This document shows, piece after piece, positions 34,350-43,844 of a stretch of 64,000 bases of DNA. The stretch comes from an uncultured bacterium. Lineage in GTDB: Bacteria; Bacteroidota; Bacteroidia; Bacteroidales; Bacteroidaceae. The first letter of the stretch is position 1. Every line of letters starts with the position of its first letter. The notes below the pieces were generated by a model. That model was not told where the DNA came from. It ran no database searches and was given only the letters and a program-made list of their open reading frames with translations. The position numbers and the translations under genes are program-made. The stretch spans positions 1 through 64,000 of the forward strand of contig CAJMNM010000006.1 in NCBI GenBank assembly GCA_905214795.1, in the 5' to 3' direction.

Positions 34350-35585
34350 ATGAAAAAGAAAGACGCGACACGACTGGTTGATTCACAATATATTGTCCCG
34401 TTCATGCTTATTACCTCTCTGTTTTTCCTTTGGGGAGGTGTACGTTCCATCATGGATGTCCTGAACAAACATTTTCAAATGACAATAGGTATCAGTCACA
34501 CCCATGCGGCACTGATGCAAACAGTCATCTATGGCGCTTATTTTCTAATGGCGCTGCCCGGAGGACAATTCATCAAACGTTACGGAACCCGTAGCGGTAT
34601 TGTGTTTGGCCTGATGTTATTCGGCATCGGAGCACTGATGTTTATTCCCACCGAATTCATCTCTTCGTTCTATTACATTCTGCTACCGCTTTTCATCATT
34701 GGTTGTGGACTGGTTCTGCTTGAAACCGCTGCCAATCCCTATGTCACTCTACTGGGTAATCCGGCTACAGCAGCCGGACGTTTAAACAGAGCACAGTCAT
34801 TCAACGGGTTAGGCAGCATATGTGGTGCTCTTTTCGGTGGGCTGTTTTTTTTCGGAGGCGAAGGAGATATTGCACATATCTCCATTCCTTATAGTGTAAT
34901 CGGCATTATGGTACTTCTGGTTGCTTTCTATTTCTCACATTTCCGGTTACCCGATATTCTGATGGATACCCGTTCAACGGACAAATCAGACAAACCGCCT
35001 GCCCGATCAACCACACGCAGATTATTTATCTTTGGATTTATAGCATTGCTTTGCTATGAAATTGCCGAAATCTCCATCAATACATTCTTTATAAATTATG
35101 TAAGCGATGATGGTTTCATGACGCCGTTGCAGGCCTCTATGACATTATCGTTCGGAGGACTGGGACTGTTCATGTGCGGACGGTTTGCCGGAAGTGCATT
35201 AATGCGCCGCGTTGCCGCCGAACGTCTGCTTCATATTTGTGCCGTCGGGACCCTTTTGTCAACAGTTCTTGTCATCGCACATGCAGGCATCATATCTGTC
35301 ATAGCCCTCATACTTTGTTATGTATTCGAAAGCATCATGTTTCCAACTATTTTTGCTCTTACGCTCCACACAGTAGACACAAAATGGACCGAAAGAGCCT
35401 CATCTATCCTTATGATGACAGTAATTGGCGGCTCCATCGGTCCATTATTGACCGGCTCCATTGCCGATCGTTATACTGTTTCAGTCGCTTTTATTATTCC
35501 GTTTCTTGCTTTCGTTGTCGTATGGCTGTTTGCTTTCCGCATGGATCTTAAGCGAAAAGCCGCCAGCACCGAAATCAGAAAGTAA
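34350..35585 (+). CDS. FucP/GluP-type sugar MFS transporter
   Basis: The 411-residue protein has about twelve membrane helices and the FHS-family sequences ITSLFFLWGGVRSIMDVLN near the N terminus and LETAANPYVTLLG near residue 130. Known members take up L-fucose, glucose/galactose or N-acetylglucosamine by proton symport. It may bring in the alcohol or sugar used by the neighbouring headgroup enzymes. Its 3' end overlaps the end of the convergent DUF5686 gene by 11 bases. Confidence 0.85.
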   Translation: MKKKDATRLVDSQYIVPFMLITSLFFLWGGVRSIMDVLNKHFQMTIGISHTHAALMQTVIYGAYFLMALPGGQFIKRYGTRSGIVFGLMLFGIGALMFIPTEFISSFYYILLPLFIIGCGLVLLETAANPYVTLLGNPATAAGRLNRAQSFNGLGSICGALFGGLFFFGGEGDIAHISIPYSVIGIMVLLVAFYFSHFRLPDILMDTRSTDKSDKPPARSTTRRLFIFGFIALLCYEIAEISINTFFINYVSDDGFMTPLQASMTLSFGGLGLFMCGRFAGSALMRRVAAERLLHICAVGTLLSTVLVIAHAGIISVIALILCYVFESIMFPTIFALTLHTVDTKWTERASSILMMTVIGGSIGPLLTGSIADRYTVSVAFIIPFLAFVVVWLFAFRMDLKRKAASTEIRK

Positions 35586-38184
35586 CTCTCAACATAAAAC
35601 GAATACCCCATTTCTGCGTATCGGGACGTATATAATTCATACGATGTACGTACTCGATATGCAGTAACTTAAATATATTATGGATTCCGGCTACGATTTC
35701 CACGTAGGGTACTTTCGGATCCATCACTCGTGAATTATAGTCAAAAGTACCGTCACTACGGAAATTTCCCGGGAAATAGAACAAATCCTTATCTCCCGCA
35801 TTCTCAGCCAGGAACGGATTATTCTTATCTGTCAACATACCCCAAAGTACATTACAACCGATATACTCACGCCATTTCAAACGATTTATCAGCGGAATAC
35901 GGTTCAGAATCTTTCCATTCAAATCCCATGAAAACATCATCATGCCGTAACGGTCATTCATGAATTCCATGTTGTCAATAAGATTAAACGTATTGTCCTC
36001 CATAATGTAAGACAGGTTGGCCGGTGGTGTTATCAGCAATGGAAACGGTACTTTGTTCCACTGTATACCTCCCTTGATATAAAAATCCATCTTACCCCAC
36101 GAACGAAGCCAGAAACGTTTATACACAGTCGCTTCTGTCAGATTATAATTATAATCCCCGCCCAATACACCTTTTACACCTATCGTATGCTGTAAACCGT
36201 AAATTGGCGAATCCAGATTTGTTGACAGACGTCTCTGCTTGGTATTAATCCATGTAGCACCCGGTTGGAACTGGACTCCAAAGCTAGTCTCAGCCGTCGT
36301 TATATTTTTGATATACGATGACGGATCGAGCGATGGTCCTCCGTTTCCGTCCAACGGCTGATAAAACAGTGCCCCGGTCGGTTCATTCACCTCATGCTTC
36401 AGCTGCATGTTTATTCTCAATCCGTTTTCCCACTCCTTATCATATTTTAAATGATACCGCTGGTAATACTGCATATGGTCTACCTTAGTCCATTTGAACG
36501 AGATAAACACATTATCCTTATCTGTAGGCACAAATCTGTCACTTGGCGACATCACATCATTAGCATAGGAAAAAGACAGATTGTTCACGGGAAACTCACG
36601 GGGCAGATAATCTTTCTTATTAAAAGAATAAGTAACCTCTCCCATTCCTTTCCAACGATGGTCCTTAAAACCATATGCGACATATCCTTTCCCAAACCAG
36701 TGCGGATTCAGATTGGCCGTAGTCTGCGCACTGGCACGCAGACGCAAGCCCTCCACAAAGTTATGCGTTATCATTGTATTGACCGGACCAATATCTACAA
36801 GACTCGGCTTTTTAGGATCGGCTGTTGTCTCAACAAAATTCTCGATGAAGGCTTTCGCCACAAAAAGCACAAAGTTAAAGCCTTTTATCTGTTCCAGTTT
36901 ATTGATAAAAATATCAAGCTTGCTCTCCGACTTTGACAGTTGCTCAGCCCTATGAGCCGACCAAAAATCATCATCCCTCATCATCGCACTAGCCTCAACC
37001 TTCTTGTCCCCTTTAAATTTAAAGACTTTGTCCGGTATCTCAGCAAAATCGTAATTATTATATTTTGTATTACGCTCAACCTGAAACTTTTGGATAAAAT
37101 TAGCCAATTTCAACTGTACCACCATCTTGTCACTTGACAGAACATATTCTCCTCCCGGCAGCTGAACAAACTCCTGAACAATATCCATCTGTTCCACAAA
37201 ATTCACATCCGAACGTTGAGGTATACCCAACTCCACCCGTTTGACACGCCATGTAGAATCAGCCATTATATACAGATTTCCTGAGAACCCGAAATCCTGA
37301 GGATTATTGGGCAAAAATTCCAGATGATAGCACTTATCCTTATCCACCATCACTGTGTCCACAATGAAATAACGGTAAAAACGGATAGCAGAAGCCGTAG
37401 AAATCGGACTGATAAACGGATACTGTAACAAACGGACCTCATCATCATAAATATTCACATCCGTAAAACAGTCTTTGATGATGCTCGTCATGATATCTCC
37501 CGTATTAAACAATTCACTGATTCCGTCAACCCTTTCACCGGTTACTATATCTTTTTCCGACTTAGGGTCCTTCCGATAAATATGACGAGTAACAGTTTCG
37601 TTTACAGATACCGGCAAAATCAATTTACCTGTAGACGGATATATCTCCACATGGTCTTTAAGAAAAGGCATACGCTTGAATTTATCATCTTCAAAAACCT
37701 TATCTGTCACCTCATTCAAAGCAAATGTCAGTTTTTGGTATTTATCATACGAAAAATAATCCTGCTCATGTAAATCTGTCTTTTCCTTTGCTGCAATCAC
37801 CTTCTTCATCATCTCTACAGCCGGATTGTTTTTCCTGCTATAACGCTGTTTTTTCTTCTTAATCTCCACCTCCTTTATCATCTTCGACTCATCTGTCAGT
37901 TTCACATTAAGTTTCTGTGGCTTAGAAATCTGAAACTTCTGAACCTTGTAACCGACCATAGAAAAAACCAACGTTCCTTTCTCAAACGGAATACTATAAT
38001 TTCCATCCACATCGGTAGGACTGCTGTGTCCGTGTTTTCCTTCAAAATAGACATTTACAAAAGGCAATGCCTCACCCGTCTCGGCATCTGTCACCTTTCC
38101 GTTAATATTCTGAGCCCATCCGGCAACCGTACTTACCCAAAGCAAGCACCACAAAACAATTGTCGTCTTTATTTCTCCTCTCAT
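35575..38184 (-). CDS. DUF5686 / carboxypeptidase-regulatory-like outer membrane protein
   Basis: This 869-residue protein has a signal peptide ending WAQ, then a CarboxypepD_reg-like beta-sandwich (about 25-100, with GKVTDAETGEALPFVNVYF). A lysine-rich stretch (KKKKQRYSRKN) leads into a long region matching the DUF5686 family and ending like a beta-barrel (ALTERNATING aromatics, final FMLRVTF). Such proteins are common in Bacteroidota and not functionally assigned; they lack a TonB box and plug. A gap of 100 bases separates its start from the PfkB kinase upstream. Confidence 0.82.
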   Translation of the reverse strand: MRGEIKTTIVLWCLLWVSTVAGWAQNINGKVTDAETGEALPFVNVYFEGKHGHSSPTDVDGNYSIPFEKGTLVFSMVGYKVQKFQISKPQKLNVKLTDESKMIKEVEIKKKKQRYSRKNNPAVEMMKKVIAAKEKTDLHEQDYFSYDKYQKLTFALNEVTDKVFEDDKFKRMPFLKDHVEIYPSTGKLILPVSVNETVTRHIYRKDPKSEKDIVTGERVDGISELFNTGDIMTSIIKDCFTDVNIYDDEVRLLQYPFISPISTASAIRFYRYFIVDTVMVDKDKCYHLEFLPNNPQDFGFSGNLYIMADSTWRVKRVELGIPQRSDVNFVEQMDIVQEFVQLPGGEYVLSSDKMVVQLKLANFIQKFQVERNTKYNNYDFAEIPDKVFKFKGDKKVEASAMMRDDDFWSAHRAEQLSKSESKLDIFINKLEQIKGFNFVLFVAKAFIENFVETTADPKKPSLVDIGPVNTMITHNFVEGLRLRASAQTTANLNPHWFGKGYVAYGFKDHRWKGMGEVTYSFNKKDYLPREFPVNNLSFSYANDVMSPSDRFVPTDKDNVFISFKWTKVDHMQYYQRYHLKYDKEWENGLRINMQLKHEVNEPTGALFYQPLDGNGGPSLDPSSYIKNITTAETSFGVQFQPGATWINTKQRRLSTNLDSPIYGLQHTIGVKGVLGGDYNYNLTEATVYKRFWLRSWGKMDFYIKGGIQWNKVPFPLLITPPANLSYIMEDNTFNLIDNMEFMNDRYGMMMFSWDLNGKILNRIPLINRLKWREYIGCNVLWGMLTDKNNPFLAENAGDKDLFYFPGNFRSDGTFDYNSRVMDPKVPYVEIVAGIHNIFKLLHIEYVHRMNYIRPDTQKWGIRFMLRVTF

Positions 38185-38284
38185 ATCTCTTCATCTCATC
38201 ATAAAAAGCCTCACCGCCTCATTCATATCCGAATAAGGCAATGAAGCTTTCATAGTATAAAATTATTGGGGATTATTATTTTTC

Positions 38285-39178
38285 TCAGATTGCTTTTTCG
38301 TATTGACGAACCAGTTGCAGAATATCACTCTCCAAACCAGAGAACGGACCAGCTGATTCCAGTTTTAAAGTAGACATGGCTGCTGCAAACCGGCCTGCTT
38401 CTTCATAACCGGCACCCTTCAGACGCTGATACAAATATCCCGTCGAATAAGTATCTCCACAACCGGTTACATCAACAATTCTACGTGGAGGATATGCCAT
38501 AATTTCATAAAAATTACCCTCCGCATAAATCACAGAGCCATAACTTCCATTGGTTATGCAGACTTCACGACATCCCCATTCAGCCAGTTTCAACGCCGCA
38601 TCATGGGCATCAGCACAACCGGTAAGCATCTCCATCTCATATTCGTTAACCTTAAGAATATCCACATAAGGCAACAACTGACGTTTCTCTTTCCAATCCA
38701 CCGCAAAAACCTGCTCGCCTCGTACCTCGCGCAACAGACCTTGGACATCTAACGAAACCAATCCTTTCTCATGAAGATAAGGAATGACATCGGGAGCAAA
38801 ATCATCGGCCAGCAAACTGCCCAAATGATAAATCTTCGCATCAATATCCTGTAAATCATTCACCGTAAACTGTGCAGCTTTTGCCAACACACGCTGAGTA
38901 CGATGATTCTGGTCCTCTCCATATTTATTTTCAAAGAAAACAGAGGACGCAGACGGCACGGTTTTTACGTCTATGTTTTTCTTCCGTAAATCATCCACAA
39001 CATGCATCTCATCAGGCCCTACGGCTGTCACCAGCTGATAATCAACATTCTCAAAATGCCTTAGCCCTTCTGCGAAATAATAAGATGTGCCTCCCGGCAT
39101 ATATTTTTCTAATTTCGGCGTGATGATTTTATCTAACGTGATATGCCCTATACAGCAAATGTCTTTCTTCCCTTCCAT
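38285..39178 (-). CDS. PfkB/ribokinase-family carbohydrate kinase
   Basis: The 297-residue protein has the PfkB fold. An N-terminal GHITLDKI segment and MPGGTSYYFAEGLRHF are followed by a C-terminal signature VDVTGCGDTYSTGY, whose last Asp is the catalytic base. It is 6 bases after the nucleotidyltransferase gene, so the two are translated together. A kinase followed by a nucleotidyltransferase activity would convert an alcohol or sugar into its NDP form. This suggests that it supplies the CDP-alcohol enzyme at 32694. The substrate is not predictable. Confidence 0.85.
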   Translation of the reverse strand: MEGKKDICCIGHITLDKIITPKLEKYMPGGTSYYFAEGLRHFENVDYQLVTAVGPDEMHVVDDLRKKNIDVKTVPSASSVFFENKYGEDQNHRTQRVLAKAAQFTVNDLQDIDAKIYHLGSLLADDFAPDVIPYLHEKGLVSLDVQGLLREVRGEQVFAVDWKEKRQLLPYVDILKVNEYEMEMLTGCADAHDAALKLAEWGCREVCITNGSYGSVIYAEGNFYEIMAYPPRRIVDVTGCGDTYSTGYLYQRLKGAGYEEAGRFAAAMSTLKLESAGPFSGLESDILQLVRQYEKAI

Positions 39179-39184
39179 AAAAAC

Positions 39185-39895
39185 CTATTTATTCTTTTCC
39201 TCCAGAAAAGCTTCAGCCTTTCTAATGTCATCTGCATGGTCTACATCCAATATCTTTGAAAACGGATAAGCCTTTAAACAAAATTTATCCTCAACAAGCC
39301 CACGCTGAAAATTACGCATTCGGCTTTTTCCTTCTGCCATACATCTTTTTAACGTACGGAACGCAGCCGGCCTCAAGCAATAAATTCCACCGGAAATAAA
39401 ACGATCGCCTTCACATGTATCATGAAACCCTGTAATAACCAGATTCTCATCTGTAGCTACATAAAGCGGCTTCTCGTCATCAACATAATCTGTAACAGCC
39501 ATCACTCCGTCATCCTGTCCCTGCTGAAAACATTTGATATAATCCGCAAATTCTTCCTCACGGAAAATTGTATCCACCGTAGTCAGACAAAACGGAGCAT
39601 CGCCCAAATAAGGCATCAATTCATAAAAACTGTGCATAGAACTGGGAGTTGATTTCACAACCACTCTCAGATTTCCGTACCCCCCCTTTTCTATTCCTCT
39701 ACGGAGATGTTGTTCTGTCTCCGGGTGAAGTGTATTAACAATAACAACTATTTCCTCTGCGCCATTTTCATTAAAAATGCGAATCAAACGATCTATCATC
39801 GGCACCCCCTGGATTGCCACCAAAGGTTTTGGCTGGGCAACTCCTTCCTGTGCCAGTCTTGATCCCTCTCCCGCTGCAATTATAGCAAACTTCAT
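39185..39895 (-). CDS. Sugar/alcohol-phosphate nucleotidyltransferase
   Basis: The 236-residue protein starts with the nucleotidyltransferase signature AAGEGSRLAQEGVAQPKPL (G9, R13, K23) and has an LTTVDTIFREEEF metal-binding Asp and a late ILDVDHADDIRKAEAF. It fits NTP_transferase enzymes that make NDP-sugars or CDP-choline/inositol-like donors. The small size lacks the beta-helix of GlmU-type proteins. On the minus strand a TAATTTTG -7 box lies at 39921-39928. It leads the nucleotidyltransferase-kinase pair. Confidence 0.85.
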   Translation of the reverse strand: MKFAIIAAGEGSRLAQEGVAQPKPLVAIQGVPMIDRLIRIFNENGAEEIVVIVNTLHPETEQHLRRGIEKGGYGNLRVVVKSTPSSMHSFYELMPYLGDAPFCLTTVDTIFREEEFADYIKCFQQGQDDGVMAVTDYVDDEKPLYVATDENLVITGFHDTCEGDRFISGGIYCLRPAAFRTLKRCMAEGKSRMRNFQRGLVEDKFCLKAYPFSKILDVDHADDIRKAEAFLEEKNK

Positions 39896-40020
39896 ACCTC
39901 AATCCTTAATAAAAGCGTTGCAAAATTAGGTATGATTCAGCACCTAAATGCTGTAAAAACATTTAAAACTTGTTATATTAGGACAAACACGCCATTTTAT
40001 TAGTCTAACTGACCAATATT

Positions 40021-41139
40021 CTACTCTTCTTCCGCAAAAAAACCATTACGATAACGCCAGAAATAATGCCATATCTTAAATATAGGACTCCAGATAACCT
40101 CATTGGGATAATCGGTCAGAAAAGTAAAATTACGTATTACCTTACGCCAGAACTTTTGCCATGAAGTCTCGTTTATCCTTCGGTTAATACGATCATCATA
40201 TTTTCCGAAGTTTCCCGCCCGCATCACCTCAGACAACAATTTCCGTCCATAATATGAAGAAGGCTTTACCAACATCGCTTTCTCTGACAACCCAAACACT
40301 TCCTGTTCAACATACATCACAGCGGCTGCAAAACGCCTCATCTTCAACTTGCGCAGAATCCGGCGTGTATCTTCACGTTCTTTTTCTGTACAGGGTTGCA
40401 ACAAAACATGATAATAATCCAACAACTGACGTAACCCTATACCCTCGTCAAATAAATGACGATAAATATGAAGTAAAATATACACTCTGTTCATTTCCGG
40501 AGTCGGAACAGCCACAGTTCCCTCTGTATCGGGTAATGAAATCCGATGAGCCGCCTGTTTAGGAAACCAATCTGAAAATAAATTCTGCAATCTCCGGTTT
40601 ACGAACCAATCATTCATCCACGACGGAGTAAAATGCAGTTCTATTTCCGTTTCCTTCAGAACAGGAAAATCAATATGATGATAAACCACCTCCACTCCGG
40701 GACATCGTTTCCGTACATAATCCACCAATACGGCGCGATCTCCAGACATCCACATGTCAATATCACCTGGCATTCTATGCAACGGATTTTCGTATAATGC
40801 AGCAAGTCCCTGTCCCTTCAGCAATACACCGGTCATCTGTTCCTGATGAAATTTATCCGAAACCATCACGACCAGTCTGTTCAATCGTCTGTTCTTGATT
40901 TCGATTTTCTGTACCAGCCCTATCCACTTGAGAAGTAAATCCACAGGAGGCTTGTCTGTAGCCGGAAGACATGAAACCCCATCCAGGACAATCGCTGTAA
41001 GCGCCTGTTTCTGCGACATTTCAAAAACCTCCACCCACGTATCTCCATCAATGACTAGCGATTTGTCTTCACAGGTACCTATTGCTAAACGAATCAATTT
41101 AAAAAAAGCCTGTTCTGCCGTGATTCTTTCTGTAACCAT
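40021..41139 (-). CDS. NTP_transf_5-like nucleotidyltransferase-family protein
   Basis: The 372-residue protein contains VLLKGQGLAALYENP followed by MPGDIDMWMSG, the GD-x-D pattern of NTP_transf_5 (uncharacterised nucleotidyltransferase) proteins. A helical C-terminal half includes the YILLHIYRHLFDEGIGLRQL segment typical of the family. These occur often in Bacteroidota glycan loci but no reaction is known. I start at 41139 (MVTERITAE); upstream in-frame methionines at 41172 and 41232 would add a hydrophobic stretch. It is separated by 125 bases from the smaller nucleotidyltransferase gene. Confidence 0.75.
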   Translation of the reverse strand: MVTERITAEQAFFKLIRLAIGTCEDKSLVIDGDTWVEVFEMSQKQALTAIVLDGVSCLPATDKPPVDLLLKWIGLVQKIEIKNRRLNRLVVMVSDKFHQEQMTGVLLKGQGLAALYENPLHRMPGDIDMWMSGDRAVLVDYVRKRCPGVEVVYHHIDFPVLKETEIELHFTPSWMNDWFVNRRLQNLFSDWFPKQAAHRISLPDTEGTVAVPTPEMNRVYILLHIYRHLFDEGIGLRQLLDYYHVLLQPCTEKEREDTRRILRKLKMRRFAAAVMYVEQEVFGLSEKAMLVKPSSYYGRKLLSEVMRAGNFGKYDDRINRRINETSWQKFWRKVIRNFTFLTDYPNEVIWSPIFKIWHYFWRYRNGFFAEEE

Positions 41140-41300
41140 AAATTTTGAGGATTTCAGATTGTCTTTTAACATTATACACAATAACAAAGATAATACAAAA
41201 AATAATATCTGTAATAAAAACCGTACAAACACAATAACATTAATTTTATGATAAAACGTAAATAAAACATAAATCTAAATATATTTACATCAGGATTATA

Positions 41301-41308
41301 TATCTTTG
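41301..41308 (+). promoter_or_regulatory. -7 promoter box for the META lipoprotein
   Basis: TATCTTTG matches TAnnTTTG 34 bases before the start codon. No clear -33 element is seen. Confidence 0.5.
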
Positions 41309-41342
41309 TGCCCATACAACAACTAAAGACGACTAAAAAGAA

Positions 41343-42152
41343 ATGAAAAGAATGATGATCATGGCTGCCGCAGCTATCTGCGCAGCATTTACGATGACAA
41401 GTTGCAAAAGCAGTAAAAACGCTCTTGAGGTTAGTGCTTTAAACGGAGAATGGAATGTCACAACCGTTAACGGGCAGAAACCGGTAGCTGAACGGGAAGT
41501 CTTTATTGGAATGGACCTCAACAAAAAGAATGTGTATGGTTGTGCCGGATGCAACCGCATCATGGGTAGCATCGAAACCGATGAGACAAAGCCGGGTAAG
41601 CTGTCCTTCAGCAAATTGGGAACCACACGTATGATGTGTCCCGACATGGACACAGAATCAGCAGTTATCAATGCAATGAAAGAGGTCACTGCCTATAAAG
41701 GTACAGCCGAAGCAATAGAACTGACTAACAAACACGGCAAAACCCTTCTTTCATTGGAAAAACGCACCGCAACCCACATCGACGCTCTTAAAGGTGACTG
41801 GTTGATTACAGCTGTCAATCAGAAAAGCATAACCGAATTGGGTAAAACAGAAAAAGCACCTTTCCTTTCATTCAATATTGCAGAAATGCACGTTCACGGA
41901 TATGGTGGCTGCAATGTCATTAATGGTGGCATCAAGCAGGAAAAAGATAACCCGACCTCACTGACTTTCACACAAATGATAAGTACCATGATGGCAGGTC
42001 CGGGTCTGGATGTTGAACGCCAGGTGCTGAATGCCCTTAACAGTGTACGCAGTTTCAAGAAAACAGCTGTCGACAAGGTGGAACTTTTAGATGAAAACGG
42101 TCAGACAGTTATTACACTTGAACCTCAGACAAAAACTTCCAACGGAAAATAA
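41343..42152 (+). CDS. Lipoprotein with two META (HslJ-like) domains
   Basis: The 269-residue protein has a lipoprotein signal ending TSC (Cys21). Two tandem META domains follow (about 30-138 and 145-262), each with a NGEW/KGDW start, a YGCAGCNRI or YGGCNVING turn, and a TRMMCPD or STMMAGPG element. META domains are found in HslJ, linked to heat and novobiocin tolerance in E. coli, but the biochemical role is unknown. It is monocistronic with a terminator hairpin. Confidence 0.88.
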   Translation: MKRMMIMAAAAICAAFTMTSCKSSKNALEVSALNGEWNVTTVNGQKPVAEREVFIGMDLNKKNVYGCAGCNRIMGSIETDETKPGKLSFSKLGTTRMMCPDMDTESAVINAMKEVTAYKGTAEAIELTNKHGKTLLSLEKRTATHIDALKGDWLITAVNQKSITELGKTEKAPFLSFNIAEMHVHGYGGCNVINGGIKQEKDNPTSLTFTQMISTMMAGPGLDVERQVLNALNSVRSFKKTAVDKVELLDENGQTVITLEPQTKTSNGK

Positions 42153-42169
42153 AACTAAATCTATAACTA

Positions 42170-42224
42170 AAAAAGTGCGGACGGTACTCCACGTTAAAAT
42201 GGATTACCGTCCGCTTTCTATTAC
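42170..42224 (+). terminator. Terminator of the META lipoprotein gene
   Basis: GCGGACGGTA pairs with TACCGTCCGC across a loop of about 18 bases, followed by TTTC. The T run is short, so the strength is moderate. Confidence 0.6.
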
Positions 42225-42244
42225 GTCGCATCTATACACTTTTC

Positions 42245-42424
42245 TTATTCCGCCGGTGCCCATTTACAACGGACAGGAGAAACAATAGCTCCTTCTTCTT
42301 TCAATTGTTTCATCGCTTTATCCACCTCTTTACGGTCCAAACCGCTAAGTTCTGCAATTTTACCTGCATTCAATGGCATTCCTGCCTCCTTCATTGTGGC
42401 CAATACTTTTTCTTTTGTATCCAT
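42245..42424 (-). CDS. Small winged-helix-like DNA-binding protein
   Basis: A 59-residue open frame ([18 protein letters not shown]...KWAPAE) reads like a compact helix-turn-helix or winged-helix domain. [20 protein letters not shown] fits a recognition-helix pair and [14 protein letters not shown] a short wing. It has a normal start with purine-rich upstream bases and sits 11 bases after the small Cys-rich gene, apparently in one transcript. Its length makes it easy to miss. A role as a transcription factor is inferred from the fold only. Confidence 0.7.
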   Translation of the reverse strand: MDTKEKVLATMKEAGMPLNAGKIAELSGLDRKEVDKAMKQLKEEGAIVSPVRCKWAPAE

Positions 42425-42435
42425 AATCTCTCGTT

Positions 42436-42648
42436 TTAATAGTTATTATTTCTTATATCCAATGTAACTTCAATATACGATCGTACCCCTTTGATATAAT
42501 CGGCATATAACGTTTCTGCATCTTTCCCTTTCAGAATATGGCATTTACCACACGATTCACAGTCATGCAGACATTCCCATGCATCCAATACGAATGCCCT
42601 CCGTTCTTCGCTAGTAGACCGTTTAATATCGGGAGGTGTCATAAACAT
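42436..42648 (-). CDS. Small cysteine-rich protein
   Basis: This protein of about 70 residues contains [11 protein letters not shown], a C-x3-C-x2-C-x2-C cluster that could bind zinc or an Fe-S cluster, and a [12 protein letters not shown] segment. I start at 42648 ([11 protein letters not shown]); 42642 (MTPPDIKRS) is as likely, and a frame upstream to 42699 is Cys-rich without clear signals. The next gene downstream is the small winged-helix protein. I do not recognise the family. The pairing suggests a metal- or redox-linked regulator partner, which is speculation. Confidence 0.6.
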   Translation of the reverse strand: MFMTPPDIKRSTSEERRAFVLDAWECLHDCESCGKCHILKGKDAETLYADYIKGVRSYIEVTLDIRNNNY

Positions 42649-42699
42649 ACAACATGTTTTTATTCTGGTTAATGATAAAGTCTGATTACAGCATTCCAA

Positions 42700-43025
42700 G
42701 TCCGATTATATACTTCGAAATACCATATATACCACATACAAATATATTGATTTCTATTTATTGAGTAATGTCTTGAATGAGAAAAGTGAACAAAAACAAT
42801 TGTATTCTTTGATTTTTTATGATTTGATACGTTTATATTAACCCTATTTAGAGCTTTAAAAATTAAACGCCAAGTTAGATTATACTATCACGAATATAAG
42901 TTTCACTTTATTTTTAGTTTATACAATATAAATATATTGAAAAATAACATACTATAATCTTTCTCATTACTAGCATACAGCTTTACCACCATAAATCATA
43001 TCTTAAGATAAAAGTTATCTCAAAA
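42700..43025. other. AT-rich intergenic stretch
   Basis: No gene is supported. The region is strongly AT-rich and presumably holds the promoter of the small minus-strand gene pair. The repeat element B begins at its right edge. Confidence 0.5.
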
Positions 43026-43456
43026 GTCCTTCACCCCTTCACATTGCCATATAAACCGCAGATAAGCAGAAAGTTAAGTGTGAAGGGCATCCTTCACAAC
43101 ATAATCATATGTTTATTTTGTCATACTGTTATGAATTATTCACAGATTAATAAAAACAAAACAGACCTATTTTAGCAAAACAGTTCATATTCTTTACCTT
43201 TCTGTTCAAACAAGCACCACAACCGTACGGAAATATATTTTGATACGGTAACGAAAATCACCGTAACAGTGCAGAAAAAAATTCATAAAGTGCAGGATTG
43301 AATTCGTAACCGTACGGAAAAAAACTCACAACCGTATGCGTTTTATAAAAACCGGAGGTGAATGTGAAGGACCGGTGAAGGAAATGTGAAGGATAGCCCT
43401 TCACACTTAACGTCCTGCTTATCTGTTGTTTATGTGGTAATGTGAAGGAGTGAAGT
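43026..43456 (-). repeat. Non-coding inverted-repeat element, copy B (MITE-like)
   Basis: This element of about 431 bp has terminal inverted repeats of roughly 70 bp that match almost base for base (left 43026-43098, right 43385-43456). The left end opens CTTCACCCCTTCACATT and carries AGATAAGCAG in its loop. The right end is its reverse complement with a few changes. Within each end CCCTTCACA pairs with a GTGAAGG copy (43035-43043 with 43079-43087; 43397-43405 with 43441-43448). The core (43221-43341) is the reverse complement of copy A's core. No coding frame is supported. Confidence 0.75.
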
Positions 43457-43844
43457 CAAAAAGTAAAAAATTACCTTTATAGGGAAAACGCAGGGACGCG
43501 TATAGGCGGGTACATCTTTTTTATTTAAACAGACAAACCGAACAAGAAACAGTATGAAAACCGCAAAATACAACCAAATTCGTCTCAAAGCAACCAAATG
43601 CAACCAAAAGTTACCACGCCCAAATTCAACCCATCGTATATTTGTCCAAAAACCAACAGACATGAAAAACATCAGCACACTCATACAACGGGCTACCAGA
43701 CGATGGGCAGAAAAGAGACGGAACGGACAAATAACAGAAACAGACAAGACTGAAGAAAGTACCAAATCCGAAACCGGTTGCAAACAAATAACGCGACCAA
43801 CCGGAGCAACTCTAAAAGCCCAAATGAAAAACGTCCTCAGACCG
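43457..43844. other. Unassigned stretch between repeat B and the tsaC-type gene
   Basis: No gene is firmly supported. The stretch has CAACCAAA repeats near 43563-43607 and a plus-strand TATATTTG box at 43637-43644. An ATG at 43662 follows and opens a lysine/threonine-rich frame that runs on antisense through the tsaC-type gene. The first 60 codons look protein-like, but the continuation overlaps a real gene completely. It may be a remnant of a lost gene or a shadow frame. Confidence 0.35.

Noticed and set aside
43563..43607. CAACCAAA repeats as a site-specific iteron array
   Set aside because: Only a few imperfect copies with uneven spacing occur, so no origin or partition function is claimed.
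43430..43783. Minus-strand frame of 117 codons rich in hydrophobic residues
   Set aside because: It overlaps the right end of repeat B, lacks a plausible start signal, and resembles an antisense frame of the unassigned stretch.
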